Under the pieces are notes generated by a model. It saw nothing but the letters and a program-made list of their open reading frames with translations, was not told the origin of the DNA and ran no database searches. Both the position numbers and the translations under genes were made by a program. From contig CBDCVY010000013.1 in the NCBI GenBank assembly GCA_965223245.1, positions 2,480,001 to 2,544,000 of the forward strand: a DNA stretch of 64,000 nt, read 5' to 3'. The first letter of the stretch is position 1. The number at the start of each line of letters is the position of its first letter. This document shows, piece after piece, positions 16,858 to 25,098 of this stretch. This stretch comes from CBDCVY01 sp965223245 (GTDB taxonomy: Bacteria > Nitrospinota > Nitrospinia > Nitrospinales > Nitrospinaceae).

Positions 16858-17370
16858 TTACGAAATAGCTTTAGAATTACTTGATTCATTTTCTCCTGAG
16901 TCGGGAGAAGATTTTGGACTAATACCAAAGTATGCATACGATGCAGCAACAGCAAGCCCTAACCATGATGTTCCAAGATCACTGATTGTCGAGTTCGCAT
17001 CCGGATAAATCATAACCCCAAGTATCAATGCAATTAATCCTGTAAATATCCAAACAATGATATACAAAAGAGTTAATGATGTCGCAAGCAAACTAGTCTT
17101 GGTAATGCCATCTTCATCTACAGCTTCCGTCATTAAAACAACGGCAGGATTATCCCCAGGCTTAGTAATGGTTAATTTGGATATCACCAGAGCAGAAACA
17201 AGACCTCCGACAGTTGTCACAACATAAATAATTCCTTCTCCAAAATCTTTTTTACATTGAGAAGCGTCACAATTTACAATTTTAAAAATCATATAAGCTA
17301 CAGTACCTGAATAAAGTAAAAGCAAAATAAATCCAATTACTCCACCAAAGACAATTTTAAAATTCGTCAA
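16858..17370 (-). CDS. Multi-span membrane protein heading the RiPP-like operon
   Basis: About 170 aa from a TTG at 17370 placed 6 bases after a strong GGAGGTGA; an ATG at 17406 would add 12 residues but lacks such a site. Three or four hydrophobic helices are visible (IVFGGVIGFILLLLYSGTVA; IIYVVTTVGGLVSALVI; LLYIIVWIFTGLIALILGVM; SWLGLAVAASYAYFGI) and the tail is hydrophilic. No transporter signature is seen. It is the first gene after the promoter at 17605 and lies 75 bases before the subtilase. A role in export, anchoring or immunity for the peptide product is possible but unproven. Confidence 0.65.
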   Translation of the reverse strand: MTNFKIVFGGVIGFILLLLYSGTVAYMIFKIVNCDASQCKKDFGEGIIYVVTTVGGLVSALVISKLTITKPGDNPAVVLMTEAVDEDGITKTSLLATSLTLLYIIVWIFTGLIALILGVMIYPDANSTISDLGTSWLGLAVAASYAYFGISPKSSPDSGENESSNSKAIS

Positions 17371-17535
17371 AATCTCACCTCCATTCCACAAGGTGTTTAT
17401 AGGCAATAACTCGATTCAAATTTTCAAGGAAAATAAATTCAGGAAGGAAAACACAAACAAATGTAGAACAATTGATCTTCTCATCATCCCTCCCAGCTTA
17501 ACTTCAATAACGCCATACTGAATGCGACTTATCCC

Positions 17536-17565
17536 CATTCCCTCTCCCAAAGGAATTCACAGGTT
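17536..17565 (-). promoter_or_regulatory. Shared leader hairpin of the RiPP-like operon
   Basis: Minus-strand core AACCTGTGAATTCCTTTGGG then AGAGGGAATG; stem ATTCC/GGAAT. It differs from the 12312 copy at few positions and is preceded by the same GCTTT tract. It lies about 40 bases after the promoter and 165 bases before the first start codon. Confidence 0.6.
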
Positions 17566-17604
17566 AAAAGCTCGGCTAGCACGCTATAAAGTTAATTCAG
17601 GCAG

Positions 17605-17633
17605 ATATTACTATTCCAATAATTTAATGTCAA
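17605..17633 (-). promoter_or_regulatory. Sigma70 promoter of the RiPP-like operon
   Basis: Minus strand: TTGACA (17628-17633), a 17-base spacer, TAATAT (17605-17610). The spacer ends GGAATAG and is followed by ATCT, as at 12381-12409. The two promoters are paralogous, and each is followed by the same leader hairpin. Confidence 0.82.
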
Positions 17634-17639
17634 CGAAAA

Positions 17640-18107
17640 TTTCGGATTAGCTGTTATTTTTTTAGTTTAAAATTGGAACTATCTGATTAAATGCGAGAAA
17701 TTTTAAACTTAAAACACACGCCTTTATTGGGCGCCTCCGCAAATCACCTGATTTACCCTTATTTTAAGCCTTAATTCCGGAATTTATATTTTCACAAAGG
17801 TTGACAGGAAAATAATCACAAAATCTAAAAATAATTTTGTTTAAGGAATATTTAAAATTTTAATTCATATTACGAATATATTTATTTTTGCTTTTCCGAT
17901 ATATTTGAAAAGTGGAACCCTCGGGTGTTCGATTCGAATTGGAATTACGAACAGTGGGGGAAACATCGGTAATTTTGAAATCAGGTTATTTAATTTAAAA
18001 AGATTTACAGAGGGGAAAAAGGAAGAAGAGTAAATTCTGTTTTAAATTACAAAATAGCTCATTCTGGATTATGTCAACCTCGTAGGACAAATTATTTACC
18101 GGTTAGA
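17640..18107. other. Intergenic stretch with no supported gene
   Basis: AT-rich DNA between the RiPP-like promoter and the next minus-strand gene. No coding frame with a ribosome site, no terminator hairpin and no repeat shared with other parts of the window was found. Confidence 0.5.
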
Positions 18108-18614
18108 TTATTGACTTGTTTCATCTAATTCTAGCTTTTTGCTTAATTCATTAAGATCAGCATATGGATGCCCACCAGTGCCAACACGATTGGACCAATC
18201 ATCGATAAAATTTAAATATTGCTGTACATTTTTATTTCTGGTAGTCCGCAATATAAAGTATTGGATCGGATATATATCGTTTAATTCTAATAATCCCACC
18301 TTCCACATCATTGCCAAGTTAGAGAAATGGCGTAGAAGCTTATCAATTTCCTTCTCTTCGTTTGAGCCGTGAAATTGATGTCCATATTTGAACTCATCAT
18401 ATTCTATTTTATAGAAAGCCGATTGAATGGTTGCATCATCCATAAATGTGTGCAAACTGTCGGAAACCATTTTTGCTCTTACGAGTTTATTATTTAAAAT
18501 GGTCTGCCGTACATTAATGACAAATGCGATTACGCCAATCAACAAACTTACTACCGGAATCAATACTATGGATACTTGAATTGAATAGGGAAAGGTCTTT
18601 AATAATTCATACAT
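18108..18614 (-). CDS. Membrane-anchored protein of unknown function
   Basis: 168 aa. One N-terminal membrane helix (QVSIVLIPVVSLLIGVIAFVI) is followed by a soluble, helix-rich domain with many Trp, Tyr and charged residues (DEFKYGHQFHGSNEEKEIDK). The layout recalls DUF4760-type proteins, in which a single N-terminal helix precedes a cytoplasmic helical domain; this is a by-eye suggestion. It lies 67 bases downstream of another small membrane protein on the same strand and may be co-transcribed with it. No catalytic motif is visible. Confidence 0.6.
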   Translation of the reverse strand: MYELLKTFPYSIQVSIVLIPVVSLLIGVIAFVINVRQTILNNKLVRAKMVSDSLHTFMDDATIQSAFYKIEYDEFKYGHQFHGSNEEKEIDKLLRHFSNLAMMWKVGLLELNDIYPIQYFILRTTRNKNVQQYLNFIDDWSNRVGTGGHPYADLNELSKKLELDETSQ

Positions 18615-18681
18615 CTATTCTTACCTTACTCGGAAAATAGAAAGCTAGAATCAAGTTAATGATCTCAGCAAAAATTCTTTA

Positions 18682-19158
18682 CTATCCTGCACATACTTTT
18701 TCAATTCCCTCAATAATTCTCGTTATCTTAAAAACAATCAAACCATTTCCAACAATTAAGACTATCCACAAAATTACGCCGAGCATAGTAACAACGGAGG
18801 GTTTTTCTTTTGAATAGATATCCCAACCAAATTTTTCTTCACCTAATTTTGTTTCAAGTTTTCTCAAATATTCGCTCATTTGACCAAGTCTAAGAAAAAG
18901 TATCAATGCAGCTATACCGCTAAAAACTGAGAATGCTAATGGAATCCACCAGGCCATCGACAAAATTTGATTCGGAAGTTCCAAACAAAAAGACGAATTA
19001 TTATGTCCAATTCCCTGAGTGGCAAGCCATGCATACACGGTAGCCGTAACTATAACGGAGTATTGCAAAAGTTTCTGAATTCTTTCGTACTGATCTTTGA
19101 CTTCACCTTTTAAACTTTTATATTCTTCCAGATGAAAATTTCTTTGTGGACTATCCAT
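18682..19158 (-). CDS. Small integral membrane protein of unknown function
   Basis: 158 aa with three hydrophobic segments (VIVTATVYAWLATQGIG; WWIPLAFSVFSGIAALILFL; MLGVILWIVLIVGNGLIVFK) and a charged helical loop between the second and third (LGQMSEYLRKLETKLGEEKF). The N-terminus is predicted cytoplasmic and coiled-coil-like. No family is recognised. It and the downstream 168-aa membrane protein form a likely pair. Confidence 0.6.
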   Translation of the reverse strand: MDSPQRNFHLEEYKSLKGEVKDQYERIQKLLQYSVIVTATVYAWLATQGIGHNNSSFCLELPNQILSMAWWIPLAFSVFSGIAALILFLRLGQMSEYLRKLETKLGEEKFGWDIYSKEKPSVVTMLGVILWIVLIVGNGLIVFKITRIIEGIEKVCAG

Positions 19159-19397
19159 TTAGAATCACCAAAGAAAAAAATAGTTTATCTTGAGTTAAAT
19201 AAGTCCATGCTCTCAGACTAGGGTAGAAAATCGAACGTTATCAAAAGAAATCCAAGTATTGGGATTATCTGAGATTCAAACGCCCAGCCCACATTGCGCA
19301 AACCACTACACAGGAAGTCCTCTCACATTAATTCCTTGTTCTCTTACAACCCGTTTTTGAATAATCCGGGATTATCTGACACCACGGTTTTTTGCCG

Positions 19398-21416
19398 TTA
19401 ACTCAATTCCTTAATGTGTTCTCTAAACACGGCGGCAACGTCTCCATAGAACGGATTCGTTGGATGCAGTTCATCAAACCATCCGCGTTCCGGCACCACA
19501 TTTTTAACATCCAAATAATGCACCGATTGCGGAAAGGAGGATGCAGTTTGTTCGATCACCGTGTTGATTTCATCAAAAATAATTCGCGTCAATTCTATTT
19601 GCAATTGCCTGTCGTTAATACCCAGTTCTTCCAGGGGTTTCCCTAACCACCGTCCTGAATTAGGAATAGGATAACTGTACCCGTGGCAAAGAATTTTGAT
19701 TTCCGGTTGAACTCGAAGAACAATGCTAAACAGGTTTGTGTAATCACTTGCCAAACGCGCTTTAAATCGTGAAAAAGGAATTCGATCAATGAGGTGAACC
19801 GGATCAAAACTGGAAGTCGCTTCCTTGACATAATTTTTTAAACCTCCTCCCGCAACCAAATCGTTTCCACCACCGCTCACGAGAAAATACGAAGGTTCTT
19901 CTTTTTGTAAAGCAGTCGTAAATTCCGCTTTCGCCACCATATCTCGTATCAAATCACCCGCTTCACCAAAACTCATAATTGCAAAGTCCGGATTGTCCAT
20001 AAGGTGGTCAATGACATCATGCAAAATAAACGGATACTGAAACCAGGAATCTCCTTCCGACATAATACGAATCTTCGCTTTTTTCTTCGCTTTTTCATAG
20101 CGGCGTTGACGGCTGCGTTTGCAAATCCAATTCGCCGAATTTAACAGCAAGGCGCTTTCCTGCAATTCAGGCGCGTCCACGGTCACTAACTCTTGATTGA
20201 TTTTGAACAGAGGATCCATTCCGCGGGAGGACTCATCGGAAAGCGTAAAGTAAGGCGCGAGTTCCTGTTCGGTGATTTCTTCGTCCTCCAACTTTTCCAT
20301 TAACTTGGCGATTTTGATTTGTGGTATAGCCGGATCTTCCGGCCGCTTCGCCGATCCATCACTCATTAAAATAGTAGCACCTCCGCTGGACTGGATAATA
20401 GCTTCGTTGAGGTTGCTGTGAGAGAACGTTCCCAATTCCTCTAAGATACGTGCCTCCGATTTGTCCCAGCTTTGTTTTTTCAAATGGGAAAATATGGAAC
20501 TGATCCGCACGCCTTCATTCGCAATCCAATTCACCAAATGATCCGGATCGCCTGCCTGCCAGGGAGTTCCATCCTTCTTCATAATTTTGCCGCCTTTTTT
20601 TTCAGGAACCCCGGAATGATGAAGCGCAACCACGTCCCACTGATCATTAAACACCGGTGAACCCGAAGAACCCGGCATCGTATCGGCTTCGTAATGAATG
20701 AAATCTTTGAACCGGTTTTGAATACGATTATTTCGAATAGTGATATGTTTATCCGAACCGGAAGGGTGCTGAATCAGACTAATAAATTCGTTCATGAGGG
20801 CTTTCCCGGACTTCTCGGTCAATTGAAGAAACCCAAATTCTCTGAGCGATTTACCATTCCGGCTTAAAGGGTTGACCGTCACCAAAGCAAAATCCAATTC
20901 TTTATTACTGTAGAAAAACCGGTCCGGCATCAATTCAAAAAAGTGTGTCGCCTTCAGGTTGAATTCGTGATCGTATTCAAAGTCAAATTCGCACAAACTA
21001 CGCACGGCAAACTCCAGGACGGGAAGCACATGTTGATTCGTAAGAAGCAAGGAAGGAGAAATCATAAACCCTGTACCGAAACCTTCGGGTCGGCCCTTCG
21101 GATTTCGAATGTGAATACGGCATACTGACCGACCGACTTCCAGGCCTCGGCTCAAATAATTAATTTGAAGAAGATCATTTTGCCCTAAAACGCGCTCTTG
21201 AGCAAACGAGTCGTTCGCTTCAAAAAGTTTTTCTCTCAGTTCAAATCGCTTACGGTCTTCCGCTTTTTTAAGACCTTTTTCCTCTACGTTTTTGAGGTTT
21301 TTTTCACGCTCTTTTAGGGAATCACTATACCGCTTTTGAGCATTTTCCCACTGCGAGAGAATCCTCAATTCCAAGCGATCTTTCGTATCATCAAAGTTAT
21401 TTTTAATTGGTGCCAT
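19398..21416 (-). CDS. Trypsin-like peptidase fused to SGNH/GDSL hydrolase
   Basis: 672 aa. Residues 1-75 are charged and coiled-coil-like. The peptidase domain (about 85-310) has TNQHVLP (His near 129), DFALVTV (Asp near 175) and DTMPGSSGSPVF (Ser near 250). The C-terminal domain (about 445-670) carries SGNH blocks: SEGDSWFQYP (Ser near 455), SGGGNDLVAGG (Asn near 515) and DELHPTNPF (catalytic Asp/His near 653). The first domain cleaves proteins; the second removes ester-linked groups, often acyl groups on lipids or glycans. No signal peptide is visible, so action in the cytoplasm or non-classical export is possible. A GGGGGGG run precedes the ATG. Confidence 0.85.
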   Translation of the reverse strand: MAPIKNNFDDTKDRLELRILSQWENAQKRYSDSLKEREKNLKNVEEKGLKKAEDRKRFELREKLFEANDSFAQERVLGQNDLLQINYLSRGLEVGRSVCRIHIRNPKGRPEGFGTGFMISPSLLLTNQHVLPVLEFAVRSLCEFDFEYDHEFNLKATHFFELMPDRFFYSNKELDFALVTVNPLSRNGKSLREFGFLQLTEKSGKALMNEFISLIQHPSGSDKHITIRNNRIQNRFKDFIHYEADTMPGSSGSPVFNDQWDVVALHHSGVPEKKGGKIMKKDGTPWQAGDPDHLVNWIANEGVRISSIFSHLKKQSWDKSEARILEELGTFSHSNLNEAIIQSSGGATILMSDGSAKRPEDPAIPQIKIAKLMEKLEDEEITEQELAPYFTLSDESSRGMDPLFKINQELVTVDAPELQESALLLNSANWICKRSRQRRYEKAKKKAKIRIMSEGDSWFQYPFILHDVIDHLMDNPDFAIMSFGEAGDLIRDMVAKAEFTTALQKEEPSYFLVSGGGNDLVAGGGLKNYVKEATSSFDPVHLIDRIPFSRFKARLASDYTNLFSIVLRVQPEIKILCHGYSYPIPNSGRWLGKPLEELGINDRQLQIELTRIIFDEINTVIEQTASSFPQSVHYLDVKNVVPERGWFDELHPTNPFYGDVAAVFREHIKELS

Positions 21417-21853
21417 GGAAAATCCCCCCCCTCTATAAATAAGTTTTATCTATCTATGCAGAAACAGAAGTTCATGTCTGTCGGTTTCTATTTCCCCGAA
21501 AATTCAGTAAAAATAGTCCTTTCCGTTAATGCGAAAGTTTTCGATTACCGGAATATTATCATAAGGGTAATTTTATTTGAAGACGAATATCGGCAATTAA
21601 ATAAAAGGTATTCCAGGCTTTGTTATTTGATGAAACCCATAGCTTCCCTTTCAATTACCTGGTTTGGTTTGATGAAGGTCGCGATGAGCAAATCAAGAAA
21701 TATCACTTTGATACCTGCAAACAGATGCAATGCCATTATGGGATTTAAAAGTGTTGCTTTGGTCGCTTCCAGGGTAAAACCGTCTTCATTCCCCTCAATT
21801 TAGTTTTTATAAAAGTAACTGCAAAAACAAATTTACCCTGATTACTGGAACGA
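21417..21853. other. Intergenic stretch with no supported gene
   Basis: About 440 bases. A plus-strand open frame runs through most of it but has no ribosome site and no protein-like composition. No repeat or RNA fold was recognised. Confidence 0.4.
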
Positions 21854-22279
21854 TCAAAACCTCAACTTGAAAAGTGTGGCGGCCTGGGAATGGGAACTTG
21901 GCTTCTCCGGAATGAAAGGATCCACAATATTCAGTTCTGAAGCAGAACTTAAAAAGGTGGAGGGTTGTATTTTTGACAGGGACATTTCAGAATCCACCTC
22001 TTTACTTTTACTCACGGTCTGAGTTTTATCTTTATTCACCGTAAATTCACTCTCTATCATCCTTTGGGGACCCAACAACTCCCAAATAGAAACTTTTCTT
22101 TTTTTAGGCCTGGCTTTTACATCCAGTTTGGCCACTTCCACTTCACTTTGTATTTTGCCGTTCTTTGGGGCACCACCCCAGGTAGGCTCTTCCGCATCGG
22201 CAACACTGAACCCCCAACCTATTGAAATCGTTAGCATTATTAAGGTGGAACTGAGTATATTTTTTGTGGTGGCTTTCAT
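21854..22279 (-). CDS. Secreted protein of unknown function, putative Cpx-regulon member
   Basis: 141 aa from ATG at 22279, chosen for the AAAGGAGTATAAAT site and the signal peptide that follows (MKATTKNILSSTLIMLTISI...ADA). The mature part is hydrophilic, Lys/Ser-rich and probably partly disordered (KLDVKARPKKRKVSIWELLG). No domain is recognised. A 27-bp sequence 75 bases upstream of the start equals the one 74 bases upstream of the CpxP-like gene at 29792, and RBS regions are similar, so both genes are likely activated by the same response regulator, probably the OmpR-type protein at 28212. Confidence 0.65.
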   Translation of the reverse strand: MKATTKNILSSTLIMLTISIGWGFSVADAEEPTWGGAPKNGKIQSEVEVAKLDVKARPKKRKVSIWELLGPQRMIESEFTVNKDKTQTVSKSKEVDSEMSLSKIQPSTFLSSASELNIVDPFIPEKPSSHSQAATLFKLRF

Positions 22280-22353
22280 ATTTATACTCCTTTCGTTTTC
22301 ATTTTGAAACCGAATATAGAGTAGTCTGATTAGCCGCCCGTTTCCTTTCAGCA

Positions 22354-22380
22354 AAGTAACGAATTGTTTCAGTTTGTAAC
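22354..22380 (-). promoter_or_regulatory. Putative response-regulator binding site (27-bp shared element)
   Basis: Identical over 27 bases to 29866-29892. Minus-strand reading starts GTTACAAACTGAAAC and ends CGTTACTT, giving repeated GTTAC half-sites 20 bases apart, suited to a dimeric OmpR-family regulator. A possible -10 (TACTCT) follows at the same distance as TATGCT in the other copy. Confidence 0.7.
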
Positions 22381-22423
22381 GATTATTGGGGAGATTTCCG
22401 GGTAAAGGAAGATTTTCGGTTTT

Positions 22424-22642
22424 TTGCAAAGAGTTGAACCGGGCTCAAAAAAAATCGGAGCGTTCATTGGCGTGGGGGAACAGACGGTGGCAAAGTGGAA
22501 AAAAGGTAGGGCACCGGCGTATGCCGACCGGTTCATTCGCTTGGTTACCAAAGAAAGTGTGGAATGGGGAATCCTCGTACAATCACTAATGAACTCTTTG
22601 AGCGGACTCGACCCACTCAAGCTCCAAAAATCCAGAAATTGA
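22424..22642 (+). pseudogene. Remnant of a helix-turn-helix antitoxin-type regulator
   Basis: The frame encodes KKIGAFIGVGEQTVAKWKKG followed by RAPAYADRFIRLV. This matches the Xre-type helix-turn-helix of MqsA/YgiT-like regulators, where homologs read LGVSxQTVxRWExGxxPIPGPADRLIRLL. The N-terminal zinc domain and the first helix are missing, the only start is a TTG without a ribosome site, and no toxin gene adjoins. It looks like a decayed fragment between two minus-strand genes. Confidence 0.5.
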
Positions 22643-22656
22643 AAGGATACGAAACC

Positions 22657-25098
22657 TTATTTGCGCTCCACCATGATGACAACACGGCCGGTGTGAGCCT
22701 TCTTGCCGTCTATCTCGACAACATGCCGGCCGGAGACTTTCAATGTCACTGGCGAGGCTTTAAAACAGACCGGCCCTTCGAACAGAGGTTTTGCCTCATC
22801 ACCCTTGGCATTCGGGCCAATGATGCGCCAAACAATATTACAGTCCTTGTTGCTATTCGTCGGGTCAGTCAGCGTCAGTTTCTCGCCTGCCTTTCCGTTA
22901 AAGAAAAATTGGACGCGTTGACCCGGTGCTGTAATTGAACCATCGAGGTTCTCATCAAAGCGCAGCGCTTCGACCCTCGGCTCTGGCACTCTAAAGGTTG
23001 TGACCGAAACGTTGCCCGTGGCATCCGTCTTGCCATCTATTTCCAGAATATATGAGCCGGTAACGGGTAACGCTATCACATCGGTATCAAAGCAAACCGG
23101 CGCTTCGAAAACAGTGTCACGTTCCTCACCGACGCTGACAATCCGCCAGACAATATTACACTTCTTGTTACTTCTCGTCGGATTGGCCAGCACCAGCCGG
23201 TCACCGGCTTTGGCATTAAAACTAAACTGTACGACGGCACCGGGGATATGGATTGACGCGTCCTGTGGCTCACCGAACTTTAAATCCACTTTCCGCGGTT
23301 CCGGTACACGAACGATCTCGATACTGTAGAGACCTGTCTTATTACCCGCATCGATAGTAACGGTGATAACTTCACCGCCTGGTATATCAATCGGGTCCGT
23401 TGCAAAGCAGCTTGCACCTTCGAACAGTTGCTTTTCGCCGCTGTGCACAGACCATTTGAAACCGCAATCATTATCGCCTTCGGGGTCCATCAACAGCAGT
23501 TGATGTCCGTTTTCGATACGCAACTTGTAGGTATCCACCTGGCCGGGGGATAACAGATTGCCATCAAAGCGTTGTCGCTCGGCGAGACTCACTGTGTTCG
23601 AGCGTCCTTCAGCAGTTTTACCTAACACAAAGCCACCCTCGATACCGGCTGGAACCTCGACCTCGAATAGCTTCGCATCCGCAACCTGCAGACGAGGCTG
23701 GGCGATGCATAGTGAACCGCTCACTAAAACCTTCTCCTTGCTATCCAGCATGGACCAGCGTGCCGCGCAGGTGGACGCGTTGGCTCCGTCGACGACCGCA
23801 AGCCCCGTGTTGCGAAAAAATAATGCACTGCCGCCGGATTCTTCCAGCGACCATCGCATCCGCTGTTTGACAGTGGCAGCAGGGATATCGACCGGCACAT
23901 TCAGTTTAAGCACACCTCTATCGACTGTGGTAACTTTAGCCGGTGCGGCCTCGCTTTTAGCCGCATCCACAATGTTGGCCATATCCACGATATCCGTATT
24001 TGCCCACGATTCATCACCAGTGAGGCCGACGTCAAAGATGCAGCCCTCGTGCACCGGCCCCGGAGGAAGACCCAGGTCACCACACGCTTGGGTCGCCTTG
24101 GCAACCGCATCGGCTGGCAGCGATTTACGAGTCACAATCGTTTGTGGGCGGATGGGCCCGAGGTCAGCGGCGTCGAATGGTTTTTTGAATAAAGAGCGCT
24201 CGCCGCTAGCCAACCAGTCCTCCAGAAATTCGCCATAGAGCGTGTCAGTGTCAGTTGGGTCGATGGTCTTTCCATTTTTTAGCGCCACATCGTTGGCGGG
24301 TTCCCCATCGCCGTTTCCGAGCAAACCGGAAAAGTCCCCCGCCCATTCGGCGGGAACTCGCAGGTTGATCGTAGTGCCACCCACAGTCGCCACCGACAGT
24401 CCATTTTTAAATCGAACCAGGAACCACTGGCGAAACCTTTGAATATGAATATCATCATCTCTGTAGGTGCCTCCATCCAGAAACGGTATCGGTTGGCCAT
24501 CCACGACGATCGGTGTTGAATCCTCCGGCCCCGCTTCGAATAGGGTGACAACGCGGTCTCCAACTCGGACCGCCAAGCTACGCGCAAAGGTCGCCTCAGG
24601 GTTTAAAGCTAACCTGGCAAAGCGCGCCTGCACTTCCACGCTGCCGGCAGTATCACGTAGCAACACAAAGTCGCCGGCACCCTGAAAATCGTAGTAGCGT
24701 CCATCGAGTGTCTTCAGGTGCGGATCTCCAAACAACCAGGCCAATAAGCCCTCCTCTTCTTCCTCCTCCCTGGGTGGACCTCCCGGATAGCTTCTCGGAT
24801 CATCGACAGGCCTCGGGGCTTCTTCACCCATCCCCCCCTCTTCGAAACAGCGTTTGACCATGTCGCCCGGACTCTCAGTTATTTCAAGACCGACAGCACC
24901 TCCTACCACGCTCCCCCACGGACCGAATCGGCCAAAGGGAGCGGGAATCACACTGCCTGCGATTTGTTCGGCCACTTGCGCCAGGCTGCCGCACTCGGTT
25001 TCCGCCCTCGCAGATTGACCGAACAGCAGACAAAATCCAAACACCATTAAGGCAAGCCGCGTTCGAATAAAAAACTTTTTCTGCGTGGATCTATTCAT
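22657..25098 (-). CDS. Secreted von Willebrand type D domain protein
   Basis: 813 aa with a signal peptide (residues 1-32, ending QSARA). A linker of Pro/Arg/Glu leads to a vWD domain at about 120-270 (FGDPHLKTLDGRYYDFQGAG, then the GLLGNGDG calcium loop). The C-terminal ~400 residues hold at least three beta-sandwich repeats with paired Cys and phrases such as DKLVLANP/EKLTLTDPTNSNKDCNIVWRI, resembling pre-peptidase-type domains. Such proteins act as adhesive or matrix components outside the cell. The start overlaps the stop of the upstream lipoprotein gene by 4 bases. Codon use is clearly more GC-rich than in neighbouring genes, suggesting acquisition. Confidence 0.8.
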   Translation of the reverse strand: MNRSTQKKFFIRTRLALMVFGFCLLFGQSARAETECGSLAQVAEQIAGSVIPAPFGRFGPWGSVVGGAVGLEITESPGDMVKRCFEEGGMGEEAPRPVDDPRSYPGGPPREEEEEEGLLAWLFGDPHLKTLDGRYYDFQGAGDFVLLRDTAGSVEVQARFARLALNPEATFARSLAVRVGDRVVTLFEAGPEDSTPIVVDGQPIPFLDGGTYRDDDIHIQRFRQWFLVRFKNGLSVATVGGTTINLRVPAEWAGDFSGLLGNGDGEPANDVALKNGKTIDPTDTDTLYGEFLEDWLASGERSLFKKPFDAADLGPIRPQTIVTRKSLPADAVAKATQACGDLGLPPGPVHEGCIFDVGLTGDESWANTDIVDMANIVDAAKSEAAPAKVTTVDRGVLKLNVPVDIPAATVKQRMRWSLEESGGSALFFRNTGLAVVDGANASTCAARWSMLDSKEKVLVSGSLCIAQPRLQVADAKLFEVEVPAGIEGGFVLGKTAEGRSNTVSLAERQRFDGNLLSPGQVDTYKLRIENGHQLLLMDPEGDNDCGFKWSVHSGEKQLFEGASCFATDPIDIPGGEVITVTIDAGNKTGLYSIEIVRVPEPRKVDLKFGEPQDASIHIPGAVVQFSFNAKAGDRLVLANPTRSNKKCNIVWRIVSVGEERDTVFEAPVCFDTDVIALPVTGSYILEIDGKTDATGNVSVTTFRVPEPRVEALRFDENLDGSITAPGQRVQFFFNGKAGEKLTLTDPTNSNKDCNIVWRIIGPNAKGDEAKPLFEGPVCFKASPVTLKVSGRHVVEIDGKKAHTGRVVIMVERK

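Noticed and set aside
23558..24238. Long plus-strand frame inside the vWD gene
   Set aside because: An antisense frame produced by high GC; Ser/Thr/Ala-rich with no motifs and no ribosome site.
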